Assembly (NCBI RefSeq): GCF_035685805.1 | Contig: NZ_DASSAB010000017.1 | Span: 55,224-119,223 of the forward strand | Direction: 5' to 3' | Origin: Dyella_A sp035685805 | GTDB taxonomy: Bacteria > Pseudomonadota > Gammaproteobacteria > Xanthomonadales > Rhodanobacteraceae | DNA: 64,000 nucleotides | Shown: positions 9,149 through 22,041 of the stretch, one piece after another | How the letters are laid out: each line of letters begins with the position of its first letter | Position numbering within the stretch: the first letter of the stretch is position 1 | Notes under the pieces: generated by a model | Seen by the model: the letters and a program-made list of their open reading frames with translations, nothing else | Database searches by the model: none | Told to the model about the DNA's origin: nothing | Program-made: the position numbers and the translations under genes

Positions 9149-9893
9149 GCTGGAAAGCGACCTGCAGCAGGGCCTGTTCTCGCACCTGCTGGAGCTGCGC
9201 TCGCGGCTGGTACGCGCCAGTGTCACCGTGCTGCTGGTGTTGCTGGCGCTGGTGCCGATGGCCAACCGGCTCTATACCGAGCTGGCCGCGCCGCTGGTGG
9301 CGCGGCTGCCGCAGGGCGCTCATCTGATCGCCACCGAAGTGGCCAGTCCGTTCGTCACGCCGCTGAAGCTGGCGTTCTACGTGGCGCTGTTCATCGCCAT
9401 GCCGATGATCCTCTACCAGCTGTGGGCCTTCGTCAGCCCCGGCCTGTACAAGCACGAGAAGCGTCTGGCCCGGCCGCTGCTGGCCGCTGCGCTGGTGCTG
9501 TTCTACATGGGTTGCGCGTTCGCCTACTTCCTGGTGCTGCCGGCGGCGTTCCGGTTCCTCGCCGCGGTGACGCCCGAGGGCGTGGAGATGATGACCGACA
9601 TCACCCACTACCTCGATTTCGTGATGCTGATGTTCTTCGCCTTCGGGCTCTGCTTCGAAGTGCCGGTGGCGGTGGTGATCCTCGCGGCGATCGGCGCGGT
9701 GAGCCTGGAGAAGCTGCGCAGCAGTCGCCGCTACGCCATTGTCGGTGCCTTCGCGATCGCCGCCTTCATCACGCCGCCGGACATCACCTCGATGATCATG
9801 CTGGCCGTGCCGATGTGCCTGCTCTACGAGCTCGGCGTGCTGGCGGTGGCGTGGCTGCTCAAGCCCGGCGCGGATGCCGACAAGGCCCGTTGA
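9135..9893 (+). CDS. tatC: Twin-arginine translocase subunit TatC
   Basis: 252-aa polytopic protein with the TatC hallmarks SHLLELRSRLVRA at the N-terminus, PMILYQLWAFVSPGLYKHEK in the first loops, and six hydrophobic segments. It is the receptor that recognises the twin-arginine signal. GTG at 9135 is favoured because GAGG lies 6 bases upstream (9125-9128); ATG at 9123 would add MRCH. The ORF overlaps both its neighbours, tatB by 14 and the cupin gene by 20 bases. Confidence 0.95.
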   Translation: MATPELESDLQQGLFSHLLELRSRLVRASVTVLLVLLALVPMANRLYTELAAPLVARLPQGAHLIATEVASPFVTPLKLAFYVALFIAMPMILYQLWAFVSPGLYKHEKRLARPLLAAALVLFYMGCAFAYFLVLPAAFRFLAAVTPEGVEMMTDITHYLDFVMLMFFAFGLCFEVPVAVVILAAIGAVSLEKLRSSRRYAIVGAFAIAAFITPPDITSMIMLAVPMCLLYELGVLAVAWLLKPGADADKAR

Positions 9894-10371
9894 GCGCCCT
9901 GGTCCCGAGCGCGCGGGCCGACTGATCGAGCGCCTGGGATTGGTGCCGCATGTGGAGGGCGGTCATTACCGGCGCATCCACACCTCGGCGGCCCCGGCCG
10001 GCACGCGGCCGGCGCTCAGCGCGATCCACTTTCTGTTGCGGGCGGGTGAGTCCAGCGCGTGGCATCGCGTGGATGCCGACGAGGCGTGGCATTTCGTCGA
10101 GGGTGAGGCGCTGGAGCTGCTGATCTATCAGCCGGACGACGATCAGCTGCGCCGATGCCGGCTGGGCCCGCTGGCCGAGGCGCCGAACGACGCGTCGGCG
10201 CCGATCCAGGTGGTGCCGGCGGGTGCGTGGCAGGCGGCCCGCTCCTTGGGCGCCTACACCTTGTGTACCTGCCTGGTGGCGCCGGCGTTCGACTTTGCCG
10301 GGTTCCGCCTGCTGGACGATGCGGCTCTGGCGGCCCGGCTGCGGGCGCTGGTGCCCGAGCTGCAGCGCTGA
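9874..10371 (+). CDS. Cupin family protein (Cupin_5/DUF985)
   Basis: 165 aa. It shows LIERLGLVPHVEGGHYRRI, HFLLRAGESSAWHRVDADEAWHF split across two cupin-type strands, and a C-terminal APAFDFAGFRLL. All are characteristic of the DUF985 cupins (yeast YML079w type). The His residues in SSAWHRV and EAWHF may bind a metal. Function unknown; sugar-epimerase-like folds occur in the family. It starts inside tatC, so it is co-transcribed and probably coupled, without an obvious role in export. Confidence 0.85.
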   Translation: MPTRPVERPGPERAGRLIERLGLVPHVEGGHYRRIHTSAAPAGTRPALSAIHFLLRAGESSAWHRVDADEAWHFVEGEALELLIYQPDDDQLRRCRLGPLAEAPNDASAPIQVVPAGAWQAARSLGAYTLCTCLVAPAFDFAGFRLLDDAALAARLRALVPELQR

Positions 10372-10384
10372 GCGCTGCCGCGGC

Positions 10385-11731
10385 TCAACGCTTCTGCGGG
10401 GTCGTAGCCGGCGCGTGGTTCAACGCCAGCCCCTTGAGCACGTTGAGCGCCTGCGACAGCGCATAGTCCTGGGTGGCCAGCGTGGCGTTCTCCGCGCTGC
10501 CGTCGTTGTTGATGTCCTTCGCTGCGCTGCCGTCCTCGTTGGCCAGGTGGTGGCTCAGGTCCGCCTCGGAGGTGATCAGTTGCGGACCGCTGTCGGCCTT
10601 GTTCACGGTGAGATCGGCCAGCGCGATGTCCGGTTTGATCCCTTCGGCCTGGATCGAGGTGCCACTGGGCGTGTAGTAGCGCGCGGTGGTGATCTTCACC
10701 GCGTGGGTGGCGTCCAGCGGCAGCACGGTCTGCACCACGCCCTTGCCGAAGGTGCGTTTGCCGATGATCAGGGCACGGTGGTTGTCCTTCAGTGCGCCGG
10801 ACACGATCTCCGCCGCCGACGCGGTGCCGTTGTCCACCAGCAGCACCAGCGGCGCGCCCTTGAGCAGGTCGCCCGGATGGGCGCTGAAGTCCATGTTGGC
10901 GTCGGCGAGGCGGCCGCGCGTGGTGACGATGGTGCCGGCATCGAGCAGGTCGTCGCTCACCGCGACCGCCGCGGTGAGCAGGCCGCCCGGGTTGGAGCGC
11001 AGGTCGAGCACCGCGCCCTTGGGCTGGCCTTTGCGGGCAATCAGATCGGCGAGCTTCTTCTCCAGGTCCGGTGCGGTGTCCTCCTGGAACTGGCTGATGC
11101 GGATGTACGCGTAGCCGGGCTCGATCTCGCGGGTGCGCACGCTGGTGACGGAAATCTTCTCGCGCACCAGCGGCAGGTCGATCAGCTGGTCGCTCTTGTC
11201 GTGCACGATGGTCAGCGTGACCTTGCTGCCGGGTTCGCCGCGCAGGCCCTTGAACATCGCGTCGATGTTCTCCGCGGTGACCGGCTTGCCATCGATCTTG
11301 ACGATGGTGTCGCCGGGCTTGATGCCGGCGCGCGCGGCAGGCGTGTCGTCGATCGGCGAGACGATGCGCAGCTCGTCATCCTGCTCGATCACCTCGATAC
11401 CCAGCCCGCTGTAGGCGCCGGTGGTGTCTTCGGTGAGTTCGGCCAGCCCATCCTTATCGAGATATTCGCTGTGCGGATCCAGCCCGGTGAGCATGCCGCT
11501 GATCGCCGCCCGCATCAGGGTCTTGTTGTCCACTTTCTCCACATAGGCCTGGCGCACCACTTCGTACACGCGGCTGAAATTGCGGATGTCGTCCAGGTCC
11601 ACCGTGTCGGCGGCAGCCACCGAAGCGGCCGGCGCGGGCGCGGTGCTGGCGGCGGTGGCGGGGGCGTCCTGGGCGCGGAGCAACGGGCTGGCCAGCAGCA
11701 GTGCGAGCAGGCCGTAGGGGGACAAACGCAT
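10385..11731 (-). CDS. ctpA: Carboxyl-terminal processing protease (S41A)
   Basis: 448-aa periplasmic protease. A signal peptide (LLALLLASPLLRA) precedes a PDZ domain at about residues 105-185, then the S41 catalytic core with the serine in NGTASAAE (Ser305) and the general base in FGKG (Lys330). The ATG at 11731 is preceded by CGGAG at 8 bases. CtpA/Prc proteases trim C-termini of periplasmic proteins and degrade murein hydrolases and their regulators. Its position 123 bases downstream of an EnvC-like amidase activator, on the same strand, matches a pairing common in proteobacteria and suggests a joint role in septal peptidoglycan cleavage. Confidence 0.95.
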   Translation of the reverse strand: MRLSPYGLLALLLASPLLRAQDAPATAASTAPAPAASVAAADTVDLDDIRNFSRVYEVVRQAYVEKVDNKTLMRAAISGMLTGLDPHSEYLDKDGLAELTEDTTGAYSGLGIEVIEQDDELRIVSPIDDTPAARAGIKPGDTIVKIDGKPVTAENIDAMFKGLRGEPGSKVTLTIVHDKSDQLIDLPLVREKISVTSVRTREIEPGYAYIRISQFQEDTAPDLEKKLADLIARKGQPKGAVLDLRSNPGGLLTAAVAVSDDLLDAGTIVTTRGRLADANMDFSAHPGDLLKGAPLVLLVDNGTASAAEIVSGALKDNHRALIIGKRTFGKGVVQTVLPLDATHAVKITTARYYTPSGTSIQAEGIKPDIALADLTVNKADSGPQLITSEADLSHHLANEDGSAAKDINNDGSAENATLATQDYALSQALNVLKGLALNHAPATTPQKR

Positions 11732-11854
11732 GGGACAACTCCGGAGTGGCGATGAGCGTGGCGCAGGTGTGCCGGGCGCTTGGACCGCAGGCAGCGGCGG
11801 GAATTCAGCCGCGCGGGGCGGTCGCGCTAGCCTGCGGCGCGGCGGGGCGCGGCG

Positions 11855-13057
11855 TCAACGATGGCTGGCCAGCCAGCCGCGCGGGTCCACCGGCTTGTTG
11901 TGCTGGCGCAGCTCGAAGTAGGCACCGGTGTTGACCCCGGTCGGGGCCATCGCGGTACCTACGGTGTCGCCCGCGTCCACGGTGTCGCCCACCCGGTGCA
12001 GGATCGCCTCGTTGTTGCCGTACATGCTCATCCAGCCACCGCCGTGATCGAGGATCAGCAGCATGCCGTAGCCACGCAGGAAGCCGGCGAACACGACCCG
12101 GCCGCGCGCCACGGCATGCACGTCGCTGCCGCCCGGCGCCTTGATCAACACGCCATTGCCGTAATTGTGCACGTCGCCGCTGGCGGGCCAGGGCAGGTTG
12201 CTGCGGATGTTCGCCAGCAACGGGGTCTTGCTGCGGTCGGCGCTGGTGCGACCGCCATGATCGCGCGCGGCGTTGCGCGCGGCCTCGCGGGCCGCCGCGT
12301 CGATCGCCGCCTGTAGCTTGCTCACCAGCGACGTCAGGGACTGCTCGTTCTGCTTGAGCGCCGCCAGCCGCGCGCGCTCGTCCTGATAGGTGGCGTCCAC
12401 CTTGTCGGCGAGTTTCTTCTGCTCGGCGCGGCGCGCCGCCAGCGTCCTGGCCTGCTCGGCCTGGGTGGCGCGGGTGGCTTCCAGTGCCTGCTGCTCGGCG
12501 GTGATGGCCACCTCCACCTGCTGCAACTGGGTGAGGTCGGCCATCAGCTGCTCGACCCGCTTCAGCCGGTCCTGCTGGAAGTACCGGGAGTAGGCCAGCG
12601 CACGCGCGATGCGACTCACGTCCTCGTCGCCCATCAGCAGGCGCAGGTCCGAGCCCTTGCCCAGCGCATAGGTGGCGCGCAGCAGGGCGGCGATGGCCGC
12701 CCGCTGGCCGTCGAGTCGGTGCTGGATCTCCTGCCGCTGCTGCTGAAGTTGGTCCAGGTCGTGCTGTTTGGCGGTCAGTTCGGCTTCGGAACGACGCAGG
12801 GCACCGGCCGCCTCCGCCAGCGCCTTTGCCCGGCGCGCCAGCTCCGCGTTGACGCTGTCGCGGCGACTGGCGGTGTCGGCCTGCTCCTTTGCCAATGCCT
12901 CCATCCGTTCGCGCACGTCATTCAGACGTTGCTGCGCTGCGACCTTCTGCTGCGCGCTCTGCTGGGCGAAGGCCGGCGTGCCGCCGCCCAGCCACACGAG
13001 CAGCAACGGGACAAGGAGGGAGCGGGAGGCGGAACGGAAACGGAGGGATGGCTGCAT
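11855..13057 (-). CDS. envC: Murein hydrolase activator EnvC-like, degenerate M23 domain
   Basis: 400 aa: signal peptide ending at PAFA|QQ, long coiled coils (about residues 35-260, heptads such as QHDLDQLQQQRQEIQHRLD) and a C-terminal LytM/M23 domain. The zinc ligands of active LytM enzymes are missing: the first His-Asp pair is replaced in YGNGVLIKAPGG, and the HxH is replaced at SMYGN. Loss of ligands is the rule for EnvC, which does not cut peptidoglycan but activates the amidases AmiA/AmiB at the septum. Monocistronic or in operon with ctpA downstream. An active NlpD-type hydrolase is unlikely. Confidence 0.88.
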   Translation of the reverse strand: MQPSLRFRSASRSLLVPLLLVWLGGGTPAFAQQSAQQKVAAQQRLNDVRERMEALAKEQADTASRRDSVNAELARRAKALAEAAGALRRSEAELTAKQHDLDQLQQQRQEIQHRLDGQRAAIAALLRATYALGKGSDLRLLMGDEDVSRIARALAYSRYFQQDRLKRVEQLMADLTQLQQVEVAITAEQQALEATRATQAEQARTLAARRAEQKKLADKVDATYQDERARLAALKQNEQSLTSLVSKLQAAIDAAAREAARNAARDHGGRTSADRSKTPLLANIRSNLPWPASGDVHNYGNGVLIKAPGGSDVHAVARGRVVFAGFLRGYGMLLILDHGGGWMSMYGNNEAILHRVGDTVDAGDTVGTAMAPTGVNTGAYFELRQHNKPVDPRGWLASHR

Positions 13058-13403
13058 GGGCTCGATTATCCCCGAGCGCGGGCACCGCCGCGACGGTGCG
13101 GCACACGCGCTGGCTTTCGGCAGGCCGGCGCTGCTTCCCCGGCGTCGCAGGTGACCCGGCGGGCGGTCCGGTAGTTTGGGTCGACAGGCACGATGAACGG
13201 GATCTGGTCACGCGCGGGCGCGGTCCGTCGCGCTGCGGCGTGCGCATGATGCGCCCCGAGCCAATCAGTTTCACTTGGAAGTATAGCCGTCCATACGTTT
13301 TCTTTGACGCGCCGCAGCAACTGTGCTCTAGTCGAAGCGCTCCCCTTCGCAGCAAGCCGCTTCTCCGCGGTTGATCGCTGCACAGCGCAATCCAGGTGAC
13401 GTA
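13058..13403. other. Intergenic region between envC and gltB
   Basis: 346 bases separating divergent genes. The half near gltB is AT-richer and holds a good sigma-70-type promoter (13304-13332). I see no ORF with gene character. An operator for a nitrogen regulator could be here, but I recognise none. Confidence 0.6.
13304..13332 (+). promoter_or_regulatory. Predicted sigma-70 promoter of gltB
   Basis: TTGACG (5/6 to consensus) at 13304-13309 and TCTAGT (4/6) at 13327-13332, with exactly 17 bases between. The predicted start is about 13339, giving a leader of roughly 65 bases before the gltB ATG. Confidence 0.55.
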
Positions 13404-17846
<4,443 letters not shown>

Positions 17847-17884
17847 GCGAGAAGCGAACGTTGCTTCTGCGCGCCCCCAGCGCG

Positions 17885-17992
17885 CCGTCATTTCCGCGAA
17901 AGCGGGAGGTGCTCTTCAACGGCGATTGCCGGTCATCCATTCTCCGCCTTGGCTCCCCGGCACAATGGATGCCCGCTTCCGCGGGCTTGACG
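17885..17992. repeat. REP-like inverted doublet between gltB and gltD
   Basis: Left end (17885-17908) CGTCATTTCCGCGAAAGCGGG and right end (17966-17992), which read in reverse complement starts CGTCAAGCCCGCGGAAGCGGG, so the two termini share CGTCA plus a CCGCG-AAGCGGG hairpin in opposite orientation. This matches the CGTCATTCCCGCGAAAGCGGGA-type intergenic repeats abundant in Xanthomonadaceae. A related copy is at 54765-54870. Confidence 0.75.
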
Positions 17993-18054
17993 CCCGGTAT
18001 TTCCGATACATCAGGCGGCGTGGCCGCGATGGACCTCGGCCGCAGGAACCGCGC

Positions 18055-19491
18055 ATGACCGACAAGACCTTCCAGTTTCTCAACCTGCCCCGACAGCCGC
18101 CCCGCACGGTGCCGGTGAACGTGCGCGTGCTGGGCTTCGGCGAAATCTCCGGCGACTTCGTGCCCAAGGATGCCGGCAGCCAGGCGGAGCGCTGCATCGA
18201 CTGCGGCAACCCGTATTGCGAGCACGCCTGCCCGGTGCACAACTACATTCCGAACTGGCTCAAGCTGGTGCAGGACGGCCGCATCATGGAAGCGGCCACG
18301 CTGATGCACGAGACCAACCCGCTGCCGGAGATCTGCGGCCGCATCTGCCCGCAGGATCGCCTGTGCGAAGGCGCCTGCACGCTGGAGCAGACCGCGTTCG
18401 GCTCGGTCACCATCGGCAGCATCGAGCGCTGGATCACCGACGAGGCGCTGCGCCAGGGCTGGCGTCCGGACCTGAGCCACGTCAGGGAGACCGGCCAGCG
18501 CGTGGCGATCATCGGCGCCGGCCCGGCCGGATTGTCCTGCGCCGATCGGCTGCGCCGCGCCGGCATCGCCGCCGACGTGTACGACCGCCAGAGCGAAATC
18601 GGCGGCCTGCTCACCTTTGGCATTCCGCCGTTCAAGCTGGAAAAGGACGTGATCCGGATCCGCCGCGGTGTGCTGGAGGAGATGGGCGTGGTGTTCCACC
18701 TGGGTCGCGAGGTCGGCCGCGACGTCGAGTTCGGCCAGCTGCTGGACAGCTACGACGCGGTGTTCGTGGGCACCGGTGCCTACACCTACGTAGACGGGCA
18801 GCTGCCCGGGCGCGCGCTGCACGGCGTGCACGACGCGCTGCCGTTCCTGATCGCCAACACCGAGCGGCTGCTGCGCAACGAGCCCTCGCCGATCGATCTG
18901 GCCGGCAAGCGGGTGGTGGTGATGGGCGGCGGCGATACCGGCATGGATTGCGTGCGCACGGCGGTGCGTCTGGGCGCATCGGCGGTGAGTTGTGTCTACC
19001 GCCGCGACGAGGCGAGCATGCCGGGCTCGGCGCGCGAGGTGAAACATGCCCGGGAGGAAGGCGTGCAGTTCGTGTTTCATCGCCAGCCGCTGGCCATCCT
19101 GGGCGACGAGGCGGGGCACGTGCGCGGCGTGCGGCTGATCGCCACCGAGCTGGTCGACGATGGCCACGGTCGCCGTCGACCGCAGAACGTGGCGGGGACC
19201 GAGGTGGAGATCGAGGCGGACGTGGTGATCCAGTCGTTCGGCTTCCTGCCCAGCCCGCCGGACTGGCTGAAGGCGCACGGCGTCGAACTGCATCGCTCCG
19301 GGCGCGTGATCACCGGCGAACACGGCGCGCTGCCGCACCAGACCACCCACCCGCAGATTTTCGCCGGCGGCGACAACGTGCGCGGCGCCGACCTGGTGGT
19401 GCGCGCCGTCTACGACGGGCGCGAGGCGGCCGGCTCGATCGTTCGGATGCTGGCGGCGCAGCCGGCTGCCCACGCCGCCGCGGTGGCCTGA
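18055..19491 (+). CDS. gltD: Glutamate synthase, small (beta) subunit
   Basis: 478 aa. It feeds NADPH electrons to GltB. Cysteine clusters CIDCGNPYCEHACP and CGRICPQDRLCEGAC ligate two [4Fe-4S] centres near the N-terminus. FAD binds at IIGAGPAGLSCADRL and NADPH at VVMGGGDTGMDC. Length is standard. ATG 18055 starts MTDKTFQF; the frame upstream reads through the REP doublet and is not credible coding. It ends 4 bases before the convergent ChaN/Tiki-like gene, leaving no room for a separate terminator. Confidence 0.97.
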   Translation: MTDKTFQFLNLPRQPPRTVPVNVRVLGFGEISGDFVPKDAGSQAERCIDCGNPYCEHACPVHNYIPNWLKLVQDGRIMEAATLMHETNPLPEICGRICPQDRLCEGACTLEQTAFGSVTIGSIERWITDEALRQGWRPDLSHVRETGQRVAIIGAGPAGLSCADRLRRAGIAADVYDRQSEIGGLLTFGIPPFKLEKDVIRIRRGVLEEMGVVFHLGREVGRDVEFGQLLDSYDAVFVGTGAYTYVDGQLPGRALHGVHDALPFLIANTERLLRNEPSPIDLAGKRVVVMGGGDTGMDCVRTAVRLGASAVSCVYRRDEASMPGSAREVKHAREEGVQFVFHRQPLAILGDEAGHVRGVRLIATELVDDGHGRRRPQNVAGTEVEIEADVVIQSFGFLPSPPDWLKAHGVELHRSGRVITGEHGALPHQTTHPQIFAGGDNVRGADLVVRAVYDGREAAGSIVRMLAAQPAAHAAAVA

Positions 19492-19495
19492 ACGC

Positions 19496-20839
19496 TCAGC
19501 CCGGCGGCACGCGCACGTTCTGGCTCTCCGAGATCCGTCCGTCGCCGCCCACCACGCGCAGCCGGTAGTCGCCCGGGCGCAGGTACAGCTCGCTGGCGGT
19601 GGCGCCGCGCAGCGGCCGAACCCGGTCGTGCAGCGGCGGCGGGTTCGGGGGCGGATCAAACAGTACGCGATCGGCCGCCACCGCATCGTCGCCTTCGGCC
19701 GCTGGCAGCGCCTCCACCAGGCAGGGCCAGCGCGCGCCGCACAGGGTGTCGCCACTGATGAAGTAGGGCCGGCGCAGCCCCCCGAGCGTGAGCCAGCCCG
19801 GCCGCTCACGCCGCATGCGCGGGGGCGGGAAGAACACGCTGACGTCGTAGCCCGTGCGCAACGACCACGGGCGACCCTGGGTGTCGGTGAAGACGAACGG
19901 CTGGTCCGGATGGGCAGTGGCCATGACGGCGCTGTACCAAGGGTGGTCCTGCGCCGCTTGCGGATGCGGGATCATCATCGTCTGCTCCACCGTCAGCGCG
20001 TCGATGTCGTCCAGCTGCTGCAGGTACTGCGCCATGCTGCGGCCGCCAAGGTAGGCCCCCTGCTCCTGGATGTGCGCGTAGCCCGCGTTCACCACCAGCC
20101 GCGCTTTCGGGTCGCGGCGAAACACGCGCTCGTAGAGGTTGCGCGCCTGCATGCGTTCGCGCGCATCGGCCGTGCCGGGCTGATCGGACTCGTAGGCGAC
20201 CACCGTGAAGCCCAGCGCCAGCGCCGTGCGCACCATCTCGGCATAGATCGGCTCGCGCGTGTAGAAACCGCTGTCGGCGGTGGCATAGCCGCGTTCGGAC
20301 AACGCATGGTCGTCGCCGTAGAGCGTCTCCACCGCGAAATAGTTGAACCCCTCGGCACGCAACTTCGCCAGCAGCGGCACCGTCAGCGAGCGCGTCAGCG
20401 GCACGTTGTGGGCTTCGTTGAGCAGCACTACGCGTCGATCGCGCGCCAGCCGTGCGACGGCGTCGATCGCGGCAACCGGGTGGTACCCGTCGGCCAGTGG
20501 CGAGGCGGCATCGCCCGGCTGCATCGGCTGCGCAATCGAGTAGCTCAGCTGCGCGTTGGGGTAATCGCCCACGTAGGTCTGGTACCAGCTCAGGTACTGG
20601 CTGAAGATCACGTTGAAGGCGCGCTCGTCGGGCGCGGCGCTCGTCGCCGCGTCCATCATCACCCGGTAGCTTGCCAGCAGCGTCCGGCGCTTTTGCGCCT
20701 CGGCCATGATCCGCTCGGAATGCTCGGCCGCTTCCACCTGCGCATGGCGCCATGCATCGGTCTGCTGTCCGTGCGCTGCGCCGAAGGCGGTGATGCAGGC
20801 GGCCGCCAGCAGCATGGCGGGATATCGGATCGTAGGCAT
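19496..20839 (-). CDS. Exported ChaN/Tiki-like protein, unknown function
   Basis: 447 aa with a signal peptide (AMLLAAACITAFGAAHG|QQ). The core includes VVLLNEAHNVPLTRS, FAVETLYGDDHALSERGY and VVNAGYAHIQEQG. This series of Glu/His motifs resembles the haem-binding ChaN, Tiki and erythromycin-esterase superfamily (GExH...E...GxxH). I therefore suggest a metal- or ligand-binding hydrolase-like fold in the periplasm, at low certainty. ATG 20839 has GGAGGT five bases upstream, an excellent site, and excludes the longer frame. The last about 80 residues form a separate beta-rich tail. It faces gltD tail to tail. Confidence 0.6.
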   Translation of the reverse strand: MPTIRYPAMLLAAACITAFGAAHGQQTDAWRHAQVEAAEHSERIMAEAQKRRTLLASYRVMMDAATSAAPDERAFNVIFSQYLSWYQTYVGDYPNAQLSYSIAQPMQPGDAASPLADGYHPVAAIDAVARLARDRRVVLLNEAHNVPLTRSLTVPLLAKLRAEGFNYFAVETLYGDDHALSERGYATADSGFYTREPIYAEMVRTALALGFTVVAYESDQPGTADARERMQARNLYERVFRRDPKARLVVNAGYAHIQEQGAYLGGRSMAQYLQQLDDIDALTVEQTMMIPHPQAAQDHPWYSAVMATAHPDQPFVFTDTQGRPWSLRTGYDVSVFFPPPRMRRERPGWLTLGGLRRPYFISGDTLCGARWPCLVEALPAAEGDDAVAADRVLFDPPPNPPPLHDRVRPLRGATASELYLRPGDYRLRVVGGDGRISESQNVRVPPG

Positions 20840-21127
20840 GGCAACCTCCGGCGCCAGCGGGTGACGCCGCGCAGTGTGCGGCAGCCGCCGGGGCGGTGAA
20901 AGGGTCGCCCCCGCGCTGCGGCGGCGCGTTGCCATCAACGGCATCGTTGCAGCGGCACCGGCCGGCGACTTTCCGACCCATGCGTTTGGCCCCTAGCATG
21001 GGCATCCCGTACCCGGCGTGCGTCTTGATCGGCGCGTGTCGGCGCGCGTCCCACGGAGCTGCGTAGCCATGAACGAGACTTTTCCGCACCGCCGACCCGA
21101 CGACGTGCGCCACCGCAGGCGGTTGGC

Positions 21128-21883
21128 ATGTGCCTGATCGCGTTTGCCTGGCAGGCGCATCCGCGCTGGCGACTGCTGTTGCTGGGCAACCGCGACGAAT
21201 ACCATGCGCGCCCGGCGGCTCCGCTGGCGCGCTGGCCGGATACGACGCTGGCGGCCGGCCGCGATCTGGAGGCTGGCGGCACCTGGCTGGGGGCAGCCGC
21301 CGACGGACGCTGCTGCGTGGTGACCAATGTGCGCGACCCACGCGACCCGCAGCTGGGGCGTTCGCGCGGACTGCTGGCGCTGGACTACCTCGCCGGGTCC
21401 GATGCCGCGGCGGTGCACGCCGACCGGCTGCTGCGCGATGCCGCGCACTACCGGCCGTTCAACCTGCTGACGTTCGATGCCGGCGCTGCGTTCTATCTCG
21501 GCAACCGGCCACAACCGCGTCAGCAGCGGGTTGCGCCGGGCCTCCACGGCTTGTCGAACGCGGATTTCAATACGCCGTGGCCGAAGACCCGCACCCTGAT
21601 CGCACGGCTGCAGGCCTGGCTGGACGAAGCACACGGCGATGATTTCGAGCCGCTGTTCGCGGCGCTGGCCGATGAACAGCCGGCGCCGGATCACGCGCTG
21701 CCCGACACCGGGATCGGACACGAGCGGGAGCGGTGGCTGTCGTCGGCCTTCATCCGCGGCGAGACCTACGGCACCCGCGCCAGCACGCTCGTGGCGATCG
21801 GCCACGACGGGCACGTGATGATGATCGAGCGCCGGTTCGGCCCCGGCGGCCGCGCGGATGGCCAGACCACGATCAAGCTTTAG
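21128..21883 (+). CDS. NRDE/TANGO2 family protein
   Basis: 251 aa starting MCLIAFAW and containing the signature LLGNRDEYHARP, followed by GGTWLGAAADGR and TNVRDP. These identify the TANGO2 (NRDE) family, Ntn-hydrolase-like proteins whose conserved Cys2 would be the nucleophile after Met removal. Eukaryotic TANGO2 has been linked to haem and lipid handling, but the bacterial role is unsettled. The gene is divergent from the ChaN/Tiki-like gene across 288 bases and followed 158 bases on by ligB. Confidence 0.85.
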   Translation: MCLIAFAWQAHPRWRLLLLGNRDEYHARPAAPLARWPDTTLAAGRDLEAGGTWLGAAADGRCCVVTNVRDPRDPQLGRSRGLLALDYLAGSDAAAVHADRLLRDAAHYRPFNLLTFDAGAAFYLGNRPQPRQQRVAPGLHGLSNADFNTPWPKTRTLIARLQAWLDEAHGDDFEPLFAALADEQPAPDHALPDTGIGHERERWLSSAFIRGETYGTRASTLVAIGHDGHVMMIERRFGPGGRADGQTTIKL

Positions 21884-22041
21884 GCAAACGCGAGGCGCGC
21901 GCAGCACGGGTGTGGGCGGTTGCCCGCGTGGCGCGGGCGCTGCGGCTGACGGCGAGGCGCGCAGCGCCCCGGCTGGACCGCCCGCGGTGGTTTTCCATGC
22001 TGTGGGGCGGAAGGCGCACACCGCGCCGGGGAGCACTGCAC

